Positions 51,542-61,100 of a DNA stretch of 64,000 nucleotides are shown in pieces (positions within the stretch are counted from its first letter, which is position 1; every line of letters begins with the position of its first letter). Position numbers and translations under genes: made by a program. Under the pieces are notes generated by a model. That model ran no database searches, was not told the DNA's origin, and worked only from the letters and a program-made list of their open reading frames with translations. This DNA is from Zoogloeaceae bacterium. GTDB lineage: Bacteria > Pseudomonadota > Gammaproteobacteria > Burkholderiales > Rhodocyclaceae. The DNA lies in contig JACKLZ010000004.1 in assembly GCA_024235675.1 (NCBI GenBank), positions 305,501 through 369,500 on the forward strand. Direction: 5' to 3'.

Positions 51542-52614
51542 GAGCCGGGACCCACCAGCAGTTCTTTCACGGTGATGTTGGCTTGCCCCATGGCATCGGA
51601 CAAGGTGCCGCGCCGCTGGGCCAGTGTCTCGGCGGTGGCCGGGTTGTCGGCAGACAGCCGGATGCGGATGCCGCTGGCGTCGAGGGCGATGCGCGCTTCG
51701 ACGCCGCCGAGCGTGGGCAGGCTCAGGCGCAAGGTGGTTTTCCAGGGGGCGTCCTCGGCGGGTGTGTCGCCATCGTCGTGCTGCGGATCTTCGATTTCCA
51801 GTTCCATGACCTGACCCGGCCAGGCTTGGCCAAGCCAGGAGTAATTGTGGGTGGCGAGGGCGTCGAGTTGTTGGTGCATGACCGGCAGCAGGCGATCTGG
51901 AATCGTGTCGGTGCGCGCCCCGACCGTTGCCTGGGCAGTTGCGGCGCCGCGCGACGCTGTGCTGCTGTCTGTCGCTGTCGTGCTTTGAGGCGTGGGCGTA
52001 TTTTGACCGCTCTGGTTGGCGTTTTGTGGCGCAGCCTGGCGTGCCTGCGGCTCCCGACGAAGGACTTCGGTGCTCAGGTCGCCGGCGCTCCAGCGGGCCA
52101 GATGAGACTCGTAAAACAAACCGCTTTCGCTGATGCCCTGGCGCAGCGCGGCGGCGAGGGCGGCCGGGTTGAGCGGGCCAGCGCTGCTTTGCAGCGGCTG
52201 GCCGCGGGCGATGGCCGGGGTTTCAGGCGCGGGCTGGCCGGTGAGCAGAAAGCTGATGAGCCGACCGGTCGGGCTCAGCGCCGCGCGGGCGGCGGTGTCG
52301 GTGGGGGCCGGCGCGGCGGGATTCGCGAGCACCGCGTGGGGCGTGTTGCGGGCAACGACGAGCGCCAGGCGTTCGCCCACCTGTGCTTGTTGTGGCAGGG
52401 CGAGCTTGATCGTTCGACCGTCGACGATGGCTTCGAAGGTGCCGTCGGGCAGTGCCTTCTGGATGAGTGCGCTGAATTTGTCGCCGGCGCGATATTCCGG
52501 CAACTGGGACGGCACGGCGCGAGCCGGTTGCAGTGGCTCGAGGGGTGGTTCGTCAGCAAAGAAACTGGCCTCGGTCAGCAGTCTCAGGCGTGCTGCGAGG
52601 TCACCTGGAATCAT
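51538..52614 (-). CDS. fliK: Flagellar hook-length control protein FliK
   Basis: 358 residues: a Pro/Ala/Gln-rich variable middle (about 90-225) and a C-terminal hook-length domain (WKTTLRLSLPTLGGVEARIALDASGIRIRL near 275-310). The low-complexity PQSTTATDSS stretch is typical of the molecular ruler region. Sits between fliT and the flhB-like gene. Confidence 0.87.
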   Translation of the reverse strand: MIPGDLAARLRLLTEASFFADEPPLEPLQPARAVPSQLPEYRAGDKFSALIQKALPDGTFEAIVDGRTIKLALPQQAQVGERLALVVARNTPHAVLANPAAPAPTDTAARAALSPTGRLISFLLTGQPAPETPAIARGQPLQSSAGPLNPAALAAALRQGISESGLFYESHLARWSAGDLSTEVLRREPQARQAAPQNANQSGQNTPTPQSTTATDSSTASRGAATAQATVGARTDTIPDRLLPVMHQQLDALATHNYSWLGQAWPGQVMELEIEDPQHDDGDTPAEDAPWKTTLRLSLPTLGGVEARIALDASGIRIRLSADNPATAETLAQRRGTLSDAMGQANITVKELLVGPGS

Positions 52615-52670
52615 GGTCTGTCCGTCCGGCCTGGGTTTGCGTGCCGCCGAGCGTGTGCCGGCAGAACGCT

Positions 52671-52982
52671 TTAACGATAGCTTTGTGACAGCTTGCGGTG
52701 GTTGTTTGTGCCCGTCATTTCGCTTTTTGTGCGTTGTCGCAAGGTGTCGATATGCGGTTGCGCGGCGCGGATGCTGGCCAGCGCACGCTCGATCAGTGCG
52801 GCCAATGCGGCTGTCTGGCTACGATCTTGTGGGCCACGTGGCCGCTGGCGAATGGTGTCGAGCAACTGCTCCTGCTGGATCTGGAGTGTGCTCATCTGCT
52901 CCCAGTCGCCTTTCTCGGCGGCGCTGGAAAGCGCTTCGAGTGTGCTCGCCAGACGGGTGAAGTCGGTGATGGGGGCGGTCAT
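52671..52982 (-). CDS. fliT: FliT-like flagellar chaperone
   Basis: 103 residues, mostly helical, with a good ribosome site (GAGGAGA). Called FliT from its position after fliS and its size and helix pattern (LASTLEALSSAAEKGDWEQM); sequence is weakly conserved in this family. FliT binds the filament cap FliD and checks late export. Confidence 0.75.
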   Translation of the reverse strand: MTAPITDFTRLASTLEALSSAAEKGDWEQMSTLQIQQEQLLDTIRQRPRGPQDRSQTAALAALIERALASIRAAQPHIDTLRQRTKSEMTGTNNHRKLSQSYR

Positions 52983-52993
52983 GGTATGTCTCC

Positions 52994-53401
52994 TCAGGGC
53001 TTGGCCGCTTGCTTCTGGCCCAGCTCTGTCCAGGCACTGCCGATGTCGGCGAGCAGGCGATAGGCTTCGTCAAGCAAGGCGGCGTCGTTGCTCAGGTTGG
53101 CCTTGAGCAGCTGCATGACAACGTATTCGTAGAGGTCGTCGAGGTTTTGCGCCAGCTCGCCACCTTCCTTGATGTTCAGTGCGGCACGCAGACCGCTGCC
53201 GATGATGTCGATGGCCTTGTTGATTGATTCGGCCTTTGCGCTGGTCTTGCCCTCAAGCATGTGGGCTTTGGCGAGTTTGATGGACAGCAGGGCGCCGTTG
53301 AACAGCATGACGATCAGGCCATGGGGTGAGGTACCGAGCGCCTCGGCTTCAATGCCGCCAGAGCGATAGGCGGCGGCGGGGTTGGTGGTGTTTGTGAACA
53401 T
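52994..53401 (-). CDS. fliS: Flagellar export chaperone FliS
   Basis: 135 residues. AAAYRSGGIEAEALGTSPHGLIVMLFNGAL is the FliS signature, followed by the helical bundle with IDIIGSGLRAALNIKEGGELAQNLDDLYEYV. It binds flagellin C-termini to stop early assembly. 36 bp after fliD, 11 bp before fliT. Confidence 0.95.
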   Translation of the reverse strand: MFTNTTNPAAAYRSGGIEAEALGTSPHGLIVMLFNGALLSIKLAKAHMLEGKTSAKAESINKAIDIIGSGLRAALNIKEGGELAQNLDDLYEYVVMQLLKANLSNDAALLDEAYRLLADIGSAWTELGQKQAAKP

Positions 53402-53437
53402 GTGGCTGTTTTCCTGTTGTCCTGATCGTGTTGATTA

Positions 53438-54784
53438 CTACTGGTTCAGGTTGCTCAAACTGCTCAGTTGCTGTGTGAGGTAAGTACTTGTTGTGTTGAG
53501 GCTGGCCACGAGGGTGTCGAGCGCGGTGAATTGCGCGCGTAAGCGTGCTTCGGTGAGATCAAACTGGCGCTCCAACCGTTCGCGCTGACCATCGATGTTC
53601 GAAATCGAGGTTTCGATGCCGGTGACGCTGTTGTCGATCAGGCCGTCGGACTGGGTGAAGGCGGTGGCCATGTCGTTGATGGCGGTGCCGTACGCACCAA
53701 GCGAGGAGACGACGCCGTCAAAATCGGCTGCGACCGCGTTGCCCAGCTTGGTGCTGTCGAGCGTCAGGGTGCCGTCTTGCGCAAAAGAGACGCCGAGGCT
53801 GAACAAATATTGGTAGTCACTGCCGGCAATGCCGGTCGGCACGGTACCGACGGTACTGCGCATGCGGCCAATCAGGGTTCGGGTGACCGAGTCGCCGTTG
53901 AGCGGTTCGCCAACCTTGGTCTCGGCGTTGTAGGCGCTCTTGGTGCTGATGTCGGTGCGCAGGCTGTTGTACGCGTCGACAAAGGCTTTGACCGCGGTTT
54001 CGATACCCGTGCTGTCTCGCGCTACATCGAGTGTGCTGGCGCCGATCGCCTTGGCGGTGACGGTGACGTTGGAGATGGCGCTGGTGACGGTGTTGCTTTG
54101 CGAGGTGACGGTTTCGCCTTCGATCGTGATGATCGAATTGAGCGCTGCCGTCGCGCTCGGATGTGCGCCGTCGAAGGTGGCCAGGCCGCTCAGGTTGGGG
54201 TCGCCGCCGCTCACCGACAGCGAAAAGGCGTTGTCGGTGCCGGTCTCTTTCGATGTGAGCACAAGGCGGCTGCCGGCATCGCCGGTGACCACGGTCGCGC
54301 GCACGTCGATCCCGGCGTCGTTGATGGCGTTGGCCACATCCTGCAGGCTGTTGCCACCGCTGGCGAGCACGACGTCCTGCGTGTTGCCGTTGATCGAGAA
54401 GCTGAGTGTGCCGGCGCCGAAGCTGGCGCCAGCCGTCTGAATGGCAGAGAAAGACTTTTGCGATTTGGCCAGTTGCACCACATCAATGGCGTAGCTGCCG
54501 TTCTTGGCAAAGGTATCTGCCGTGGCAGAGATGATGTCGCTGTCACCGACGGTGGCGGCAAAAGCGGCCAGTTTATTGGGGTCGCTGAGCGTTTTGGATG
54601 CGGTTTGCAGTTCGGACAGCTTGCTTTTGACCGAACCGAGAGCCGAAATCTTGGCCGAGAAGGACGATTCTTTCTGGGTCAGCGTGGTCAACGGGCGACG
54701 CTCCAGCGCCATCAGCTGACTGACGATGCTGTTCGAGTCGAGGCCGGAGCCGATACCCAGAGATGAAATGCTGCCGGTGGCCAT
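53438..54784 (-). CDS. fliD: Flagellar filament cap protein FliD
   Basis: 448 residues. N-terminal ISSLGIGSGLDSNSIVSQLMALERRPL and C-terminal coiled region ending STYLTQQLSSLSNLNQ match FliD; FliD_N covers about residues 8-105 and FliD_C about 220-430. AAGGAGG ribosome site. It caps the filament and helps flagellin add at the tip. Confidence 0.95.
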   Translation of the reverse strand: MATGSISSLGIGSGLDSNSIVSQLMALERRPLTTLTQKESSFSAKISALGSVKSKLSELQTASKTLSDPNKLAAFAATVGDSDIISATADTFAKNGSYAIDVVQLAKSQKSFSAIQTAGASFGAGTLSFSINGNTQDVVLASGGNSLQDVANAINDAGIDVRATVVTGDAGSRLVLTSKETGTDNAFSLSVSGGDPNLSGLATFDGAHPSATAALNSIITIEGETVTSQSNTVTSAISNVTVTAKAIGASTLDVARDSTGIETAVKAFVDAYNSLRTDISTKSAYNAETKVGEPLNGDSVTRTLIGRMRSTVGTVPTGIAGSDYQYLFSLGVSFAQDGTLTLDSTKLGNAVAADFDGVVSSLGAYGTAINDMATAFTQSDGLIDNSVTGIETSISNIDGQRERLERQFDLTEARLRAQFTALDTLVASLNTTSTYLTQQLSSLSNLNQ

Positions 54785-54798
54785 GATTAGCCTCCTTG

Positions 54799-55218
54799 TT
54801 ACGCTTTTTGCTCGACGAGCAAGCCCGCCCGGATATCGGCGATGTTGTCGTTGAGCATTTCGGCGATTTTCAGAAACTCTTCCGACGGAATCTGTCGGAT
54901 CACTTCCTTGGACTCGCGTTCAATGACCTTGATTACCACCGTGCCTGATTTGTCATTCAGACTGAAGGTGATGTCGCGAGCGATGGCCTGCAGTGACGCT
55001 TGGGCTTGCTCGACGGCTTCTTTCAGTTTAGCCGGGTCCTGTTCAAGCGTGGCCTTGGCCTCTGCGCCTCGTGCCGCGTTGGCCTTTTCCAGCGCCTGAG
55101 CCTGCTGAACCTGCTCGGCTGATTCAGTACTTCCTGGAGCGAATCCTGCCCGGCCAGCAGGCGCGGCTTGCGGTGACACAAACTGGGCAGCGGTAGAGGT
55201 GACGGGCTGGATGCTCAT
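54799..55218 (-). CDS. flaG: Flagellar protein FlaG
   Basis: 139 residues: disordered Ala/Gln-rich N-terminal half, then the FlaG domain (ITFSLNDKSGTVVIKVIERESKEVIRQIPSEEFLKIAEML). FlaG affects filament length in Pseudomonas and Vibrio. Between flagellin 1 and fliD. Confidence 0.93.
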   Translation of the reverse strand: MSIQPVTSTAAQFVSPQAAPAGRAGFAPGSTESAEQVQQAQALEKANAARGAEAKATLEQDPAKLKEAVEQAQASLQAIARDITFSLNDKSGTVVIKVIERESKEVIRQIPSEEFLKIAEMLNDNIADIRAGLLVEQKA

Positions 55219-55273
55219 GATGTTCTCCTGGTCGCCGAGGCCGGTGGCATCGTTTGCCGATACCGGCAGATCC

Positions 55274-55294
55274 GACCGGCAGGCTTTGCCGGTC
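55274..55294. other. Hairpin downstream of flagellin 1
   Basis: GACCGGCA, loop GGCTT, TGCCGGTC. Lies 19 bp after the stop of the 55313-56107 flagellin; no T-run, so partial terminator or 3' stabiliser. Confidence 0.55.
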
Positions 55295-55312
55295 GTTCGG
55301 CGCTATACACGG

Positions 55313-56107
55313 TTAGCCTTGCAATAAGGACAGTACACTTTGCGGCACGCTGTTGGCCTGAGCCACCATGGCAGTGCCGGATTGTTGCAGGATCTGGGCG
55401 CGGGTCAGGGCTGCGGTTTCAGCGGCAAAGTCTGCATCCATGATGCGACTACGTGCGGCGTATTGGTTCTCGCGCGCGGTTTCGAGTTGCTGAATCGTGA
55501 ATTGCATCCGGCCCATCACACCGCCGACGGTGGCGCGGTTGCTGGCGACACTGTTCAGCGCGTTGTCGATCGACGCAATGGCCAGTGCGGCGGCGGCACT
55601 CGTGCTGACCGCGCCACCAATCGACGCTACGCTGGTGAAAGTGGCCGACATGCTGTCTGCGGCGGCTGCGCCAATCTGGAAGGTGAAAGTGCCGAATACC
55701 GACTGGTTGTTAAGCTTGGCCGCGCCTTGCAAGCGACCGAGTTCTGTATCGAGTTGCGTAAATTCTGCGTTCAGGTAGCCGCGCTCGGTGTCGGAAATGG
55801 TGCCGTTGAGCGCTTGCACTGCCAATTCACGCATGCGTTGAAGAATGTCCGCCGATGTGCCCAGGGCGCCATCGGCGGTTTGGGAAAAGGAGATGCCGTC
55901 CGACGCGTTGCGCATGGCAACGGTCAATCCACGTGCGTCTGCCTCCATCCGTTGAGCCACCGCCAGACCCGCAGCATCGTCGCGGGCGCTATTGACGCGC
56001 AGGCCGGACGAGAGCCGTTGGAGCGATGTGGCCAGACCTTCCTGGCTACGGTTGAGGTTGCGCTGAGCGTTCAGCGAGTAGACGTTTGTATTGATGACTT
56101 GCGGCAT
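55313..56107 (-). CDS. fliC: Flagellin 1 (most divergent copy)
   Basis: 264 residues, the short type consisting of D0/D1 with almost no outer domain. It starts MPQVINTNVYSLNAQRNLNR and ends ANSVPQSVLSLLQG. It differs from the other two copies by Val38, Ser75, the VFGTFTF segment and the AAETAALTR tail. AAGGAGG before the ATG. The 58-bp gap to the next flagellin contains a hairpin. Confidence 0.95.
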   Translation of the reverse strand: MPQVINTNVYSLNAQRNLNRSQEGLATSLQRLSSGLRVNSARDDAAGLAVAQRMEADARGLTVAMRNASDGISFSQTADGALGTSADILQRMRELAVQALNGTISDTERGYLNAEFTQLDTELGRLQGAAKLNNQSVFGTFTFQIGAAAADSMSATFTSVASIGGAVSTSAAAALAIASIDNALNSVASNRATVGGVMGRMQFTIQQLETARENQYAARSRIMDADFAAETAALTRAQILQQSGTAMVAQANSVPQSVLSLLQG

Positions 56108-56123
56108 GACGGCCTCCTTTTGG

Positions 56124-56148
56124 AGTCCGGCCTTCAGTCGACCGGACT
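56124..56148. other. Hairpin between flagellins 2 and 1
   Basis: AGTCCGG, 11-nt loop, CCGGACT; right after the flagellin 2 stop and before the flagellin 1 ribosome site. Confidence 0.5.
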
Positions 56149-56165
56149 ATCCCAAATTGGTTGGA

Positions 56166-56960
56166 TTAGCCACGTAGCAGCGACAACACGTTCTGCGGGA
56201 CGCTGTTCGCTTGCGCTACCATCGCGGTACCCGACTGTTGCAAAATCTGTGCCCGCGTGAGATTGGCGGTTTCAGAGGCGAAGTCTGCGTCCATGATCCG
56301 GCTACGCGCGGCGTATTGGTTCTCACGCGCCGTCTCGAGTTGCTGGATGGTGAATTGCATCCGGCCCATCACACCGCCGATGGTGGCGCGGTTGCTGGCG
56401 ACGCTGTTGAGCGCGTTATCGATCGCGGAGATGGCGGCGGATGCAGTGGCCGAGGTGCCCACGCCACCGCCGACCGCGGCGACACTGGTAAAGGTGGCGG
56501 TCATGCTGTCGGCGGCTGCCGCGCCAATCTGGAAGGTGAAGGCACCGAATGCCGATTGGTTGTTGAGTTTCGCCGCACCCTGAAGGCGAGCCAGTTCGGC
56601 ATCGAGCTGGCCAAATTCGGCGTTGAGGTAGCCGCGCTCGGTATCGGAAATGGTGCCGTTGAGCGACTGGACCGCCAGTTCGCGCATCCGCTGCAGCATG
56701 TCGGCCGAGGTGGCCAGCGCGCCGTCGGCGGTTTGTGCGAAGGAGATGCCGTCGGAGGCGTTACGCATCGCGACGGTCAGGCCGCGGGCATCAGCTTCCA
56801 TGCGCTGGGCCACGGCCAGGCCGGCGGCGTCGTCACGGGCGCTGTTGATGCGCAGGCCCGAGGACAAACGCTGCAGCGAGGTGGCAAGGCCTTCCTGGCT
56901 ACGGTTCAGGTTGCGCTGAGCATTCAGCGAATAGACGTTGGTGTTGATAACTTGTGCCAT
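56166..56960 (-). CDS. fliC: Flagellin 2
   Basis: 264 residues. N- and C-terminal parts are identical to flagellin 3 (MAQVINTNV..., ...PQNVLSLLRG); it has its own middle: FGQLDAELARLQ near residue 116 and AAVGGGVGTSATASAAISAI near residues 160-180. D0/D1 heptads pair the two ends in the filament core. Preceded by AGGAGA. Confidence 0.95.
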   Translation of the reverse strand: MAQVINTNVYSLNAQRNLNRSQEGLATSLQRLSSGLRINSARDDAAGLAVAQRMEADARGLTVAMRNASDGISFAQTADGALATSADMLQRMRELAVQSLNGTISDTERGYLNAEFGQLDAELARLQGAAKLNNQSAFGAFTFQIGAAAADSMTATFTSVAAVGGGVGTSATASAAISAIDNALNSVASNRATIGGVMGRMQFTIQQLETARENQYAARSRIMDADFASETANLTRAQILQQSGTAMVAQANSVPQNVLSLLRG

Positions 56961-56988
56961 GGTGTTCTCCTAGGCGTTGGTGCTTCAG

Positions 56989-57022
56989 GGGCTGAGTGGC
57001 GTCAGGCGCCAAGCCTCAGCCC
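56989..57022. other. Two-tier hairpin between flagellins 3 and 2
   Basis: Outer arms GGGCTGAG/CTCAGCCC and inner arms TGGCG/CGCCA around a TCAGG loop. 16 bp past the flagellin 3 stop on the minus strand, no T-run. Confidence 0.55.
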
Positions 57023-57037
57023 GTTGGGATTTGTTGA

Positions 57038-57832
57038 TTAACCGCGCAACAGCGAGAGCACGTTTTGCGGCACGCTGTTGGCCTGGGCCACCATCGCGGT
57101 ACCCGACTGCTGCAGAATCTGCGCGCGGGTCAGGTTGGCCGTTTCGGACGCGAAGTCGGCATCCATGATCCGGCTACGTGCGGCGTATTGGTTCTCACGC
57201 GCCGTCTCGAGCTGCTGGATGGTGAATTGCATCCGGCCCATCACACCACCGACGGTGGCGCGGTTGCTGGCGACGCTGTTGAGCGCGTTGTCGATCGAGG
57301 CGATGGCCAGTGCTGCGGCTGCAGAGGTGCTCACTGCGCCGCCGATGGAGGCTACGCTGGTGAAGGTGGCGGTCATGCTGTCGGCTGCGGCGGCGCCAAT
57401 CTGGAAGGTGAAAGCACCAAACGCCGACTGGTTGTTGAGCTTTGCCGCGCCTTGCAAACGACCCAGTTCAGTATCGAGCTGTGTAAATTCAGCGTTGAGA
57501 TAACCGCGCTCGGTGTCGGAGATGGTGCCGTTGAGCGACTGAACCGCCAGTTCGCGCATCCGCTGCAGCATGTCGGCTGAGGTGGCGAGCGCGCCGTCGG
57601 CGGTCTGGGCGAAGGAGATGCCGTCGGAGGCGTTGCGCATGGCAACGGTCAGGCCGCGGGCATCAGCTTCCATGCGCTGAGCCACGGCCAGGCCGGCGGC
57701 GTCGTCACGGGCACTGTTGATGCGCAGGCCTGAGGACAGGCGCTGCAGCGACGTGGCCAAGCCTTCCTGGCTGCGGTTGAGGTTCCGCTGGGCATTCAGC
57801 GAGTACACGTTGGTGTTGATAACTTGTGCCAT
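57038..57832 (-). CDS. fliC: Flagellin 3 (first transcribed; mosaic of the other two)
   Basis: 264 residues. Its ends match flagellin 2, while residues near 116-125 (FTQLDTELGRLQ) and 161-195 (SIGGAVSTSAAAALAIASI to NRATVGG) match flagellin 1. At every position where copies 1 and 2 differ it carries one of the two residues. It is the first copy after the sigma-28 promoter, so probably the most expressed. Ribosome site AGGAGA 6 bp before the ATG. Confidence 0.95.
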   Translation of the reverse strand: MAQVINTNVYSLNAQRNLNRSQEGLATSLQRLSSGLRINSARDDAAGLAVAQRMEADARGLTVAMRNASDGISFAQTADGALATSADMLQRMRELAVQSLNGTISDTERGYLNAEFTQLDTELGRLQGAAKLNNQSAFGAFTFQIGAAAADSMTATFTSVASIGGAVSTSAAAALAIASIDNALNSVASNRATVGGVMGRMQFTIQQLETARENQYAARSRIMDADFASETANLTRAQILQQSGTAMVAQANSVPQNVLSLLRG

Positions 57833-57915
57833 GGTAAATCTCCTGATTCAACTGGTTCAGCTCTGGTCTGACTGGGGATCTGGTTGGCATTGATGTGCCG
57901 GTCCCCATGGCCCTA

Positions 57916-57942
57916 CCTACGGCGACGCAGTAAAAAACTGTA
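57916..57942 (-). promoter_or_regulatory. Sigma-28 (FliA) promoter of the flagellin operon
   Basis: Minus strand TACAGTTT (57942-57935), 11-bp spacer, GCCGTAGG (57923-57916), against the FliA consensus TAAAGTTT-N11-GCCGATAA. Spacing is exact; the leader to the flagellin 3 ATG is about 75 nt. Confidence 0.65.
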
Positions 57943-57958
57943 GGCTGATTTTCTATCT

Positions 57959-58028
57959 GGCGATTGGCGTCAATCGCCTTGCCGCAAAGGATTTCGGCGC
58001 CGCGTCCTTGAGGGACGTCGGCGCCGAA
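57959..58028. terminator. Two hairpins between the glycosyltransferase and flagellin operons
   Basis: First (57993-58028): TTCGGCGCCGCGTCC pairs with GGACGTCGGCGCCGAA, a 15-bp stem with one bulged base. Second (57959-57978): GGCGATTG, loop GCGT, CAATCGCC. They sit downstream of the glycosyltransferase stop on the minus strand and before the sigma-28 promoter. The rest of the 283-bp gap (57833-58115) holds only that promoter and the flagellin leader. Confidence 0.6.
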
Positions 58029-58115
58029 TGCTGCGGTGCGGGCGAGAATGCCAGGCAGATTTGCCTTGAAAGGAAAGGGGCCTTTTTTGGCGCCTTGCCC
58101 AGTATCTACTTGGTT

Positions 58116-61100
58116 TCAGGGCAGGTGCTGAGTGAGCCAGTCGTCCACGTGGTCCTCGAGAATATAGTCGGCCAGCACCCATTCGCGCAGGCGATCGCCG
58201 GCCTTCGCGGTGGCGTCAAGGTCGTTGAGATGCGCGCGAATGGCATCAATCCATTCACGGCTTGAATTGTTAACCCGTGTAACAGGCGCGCCACGGTAGG
58301 GCTCAACGTCGGTGCACACGACCGGCCAGCCTAGCAGTCCGTAGTCGAGTAGCCGCAAGTTGCTCTTGGCTTCGTTGAAGGCGTTGATTTCAAGTGGTGC
58401 GACGGCCAGGTCCAGATGCAGGCTGGCGAGTTTTTCCGGGTAGTCATCGAAGTTCACCCAGTCATGCACTTCCCGGACATAGGGTTTGATGTCATCCGGG
58501 CACATGCCGAAGAAGACCCAATCCGCCTCCTGGTGGGTTTCGATGATGGCTTCTCGAATCAAGGCCAGGTCGCCAGCGTGCTGCATCGCACCGGCCCATC
58601 CGATACGCGGTTTTGCACTGACCCGTCGATGCGATGCGACATGACCCCAGCGTGCCCACTCAAGTCGATTGGGCACGACCCGGATGTCGTCAATCATGTG
58701 CCGGGCGAATTCGGCCAGCGGTTTTGTGGAGACGATGAGCCGGTCGCACAGGCCAATCGCACTGCGCACACGAGAGCGCGTGTCGCGCGACCAGTGGCCA
58801 AACAGATTGCTTTTTTCCGGCACCGCGGTGGCCAGGTCGTCCATTGAGGCGACACGCAACAGCTTGGGCGCGTAGGTCTGGAGTTGCTGGAGTAGCTGGA
58901 TGTGCTGGTTTGAAAAGCCGTGATGAAGAACGAAACTGCGGGCGCCGTCGAGTCGGATCAAATCGGCCAAGGTCGGAATGCGCCGTTTGCGCGTATCCGG
59001 ATAGCTGAAGAAGGCGCCGAGAGCTTTGCCCGCTCGGCGCGCAGCGCGCAGGGGCCCTGTGACACGATACTCACCGGCGCCGCTGACCGGGTCGGCAATG
59101 ATTCGCGGCATGTCGTCCACCGGCAGGTGTCGCCAACCCACGGCACAGCCGGTGTCGATCCGGGTGTCCTGGTGGCCGAGTAGCAGGTTGGGGTTCCATG
59201 ACGGGTCGTGCTGAATCAGCGGCAGGCAACGGGTGATCAGTTGGCGTTCCTGCTTCAATCGTGCCAGTTCGTTGTTTGCTTGTTCGGCCTCATGTTCGAC
59301 GATGCCAATGGCCTCACGTGGCTGGGCGTCATCGTCGTAGTGCGCAAGTGTGCTCCAGGGCGTCCAAATGAGGCGACCGTGACCGGCCAGGCGTTGCGTC
59401 ATTTCCGCACCGGCATAGCTCAGATGTTGCGATTCATCCATGCCGCCAATCGCGGTGAAATGCTCGCGGCGCATCAACAGCACTGCACTGTCGAGTACGG
59501 CGCAATTGACGTCAGCCTGCTGCCGCCCCAGATAACCCGGGTGGAGCATGGTACGTTCGCCAGTGTCTGGTGAGCCGATGAAGGGGGCCAGGCCAACCAC
59601 GCTACCGGTGAAATCGAGTGCCTGGCTGCCTGGGGTGACCAGCCGTGGCGCGACGGCGGCAACCTCCGGGCGTTGGCCGTGATTGAGCAGTCGGGACAAC
59701 CAGTTGCCATTCAGTACTTGCACGTCGTTGTGCATCAGCACGATGAACTCGGCTTCGCTCGCGGCGACGGCAGCGTTGAACATCCGGCAGATGTTCCATG
59801 CGCCTGCGATGTCCATGCGCTGGATGCGATCGGGGTTTGCCGATAGTTGAGCATCCAGCCAGGCCAGCACGTCGGCATCGTCGGAGGCGTTGTTGACCAG
59901 CGTGATGCGCGCGTCGGCGTAGTCGGTCTTGTTGAGCAGGCTCTCGAGCAAGGGCGCCATGTATTCGAGGCGGTTGCGGAACGGAATGATGATCTCGACC
60001 GAGGGCGTGGCGCTGTGCTGATACTCGATGCGCCAGGTGGCATGCAGATGCCCGGGTCGTACGCGTCCTGACACGCCACGCCGTGTCAGGTGTGCTTGCA
60101 CTGCTGCCATGGCGTCGCTGTCGGAGATGAGCACATGCGGTGACACCGGCAGGCTCAGCAAGGGGTCGGGAACGTGTCCAATGGCGGGTGCGCCGATCTG
60201 ATCGAGCACGCGCAGTGTCAGATCATAGAAGTGCGCGCCGGGCAGTTCGCTGCACCCCCCGGCTGCGGCGTACACCGTGCGACGTATCCATAGTGGCCCG
60301 ACATAGTCGGTTGCGGCGAGCATGTCGGGTAGCAGGTCGGGCTTGAAGCGCGGCTCGACCCGCTCGTCGCTGTGTCGGCTGACGTCATCGTCGCTGTAGC
60401 ACGCGCCGATGGACGCATCGGTGGCAAATTCGTGCGCGATACGCCACAGGCAGAAGGGGTCGAGGCGGCTGCCCGGTGGCAGCAGGGCGATGATGTCGCA
60501 ATCGTTTTCGGTCACTGCGGTATCGCAGACTCGCTTGACGTCCCGGTGCGTTGGGGCCACCCGCCATTCGATATTCGCAACGTCTTCGATCGCGGGATCG
60601 GGGCAGGGCGTGGGTGCCAGGACGGTCAGCGTCCACAGCGGGTAAGGTTGTTGCGCCACGCTGTCGAGCGTGTCGGCGAGCAGGCCGTAGTCGGCGGCGA
60701 CCGCGTGCACCAGCAGGTGAATGCGCGGTTCCTGCGGCCAGCGGCGCATGACGCGCTGGAGCAGGGTGTGATCGGTCTCGAGATAGTTGCGCGCGTTGAG
60801 GAAGCTCTCGTAGTCGCGATTCATGGCGCCGGACTGGCTATCGGGGGTCTGGCCGAGCAGATTGAGCGCGAGGGTGTCGGTCTTTTCGGCCGCCATGCGG
60901 GCCAGCATGGCATTGGCGTCGTGCAAGGTGTCGCTCAATCCCGCCGCTCGGCCGCTGCAGGCACGGATCGCCATGGCGGTGACCACGATGAGATCGTCAC
61001 GCGCGGCATCAACATAGTCTTTGAAGATTGGCATGGCCTCCTTGCTGCCGAGGCTGCTGACGATGTCGACGAGCTTGGCGCCGGTGAGCAGCTGAATCTG

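Noticed and set aside
57885..57902. Possible sigma-54 promoter (GGCAC...TGCC on the minus strand) before flagellin 3
   Set aside because: The GG and GC elements are one base too close, while a correctly spaced sigma-28 site lies just upstream.
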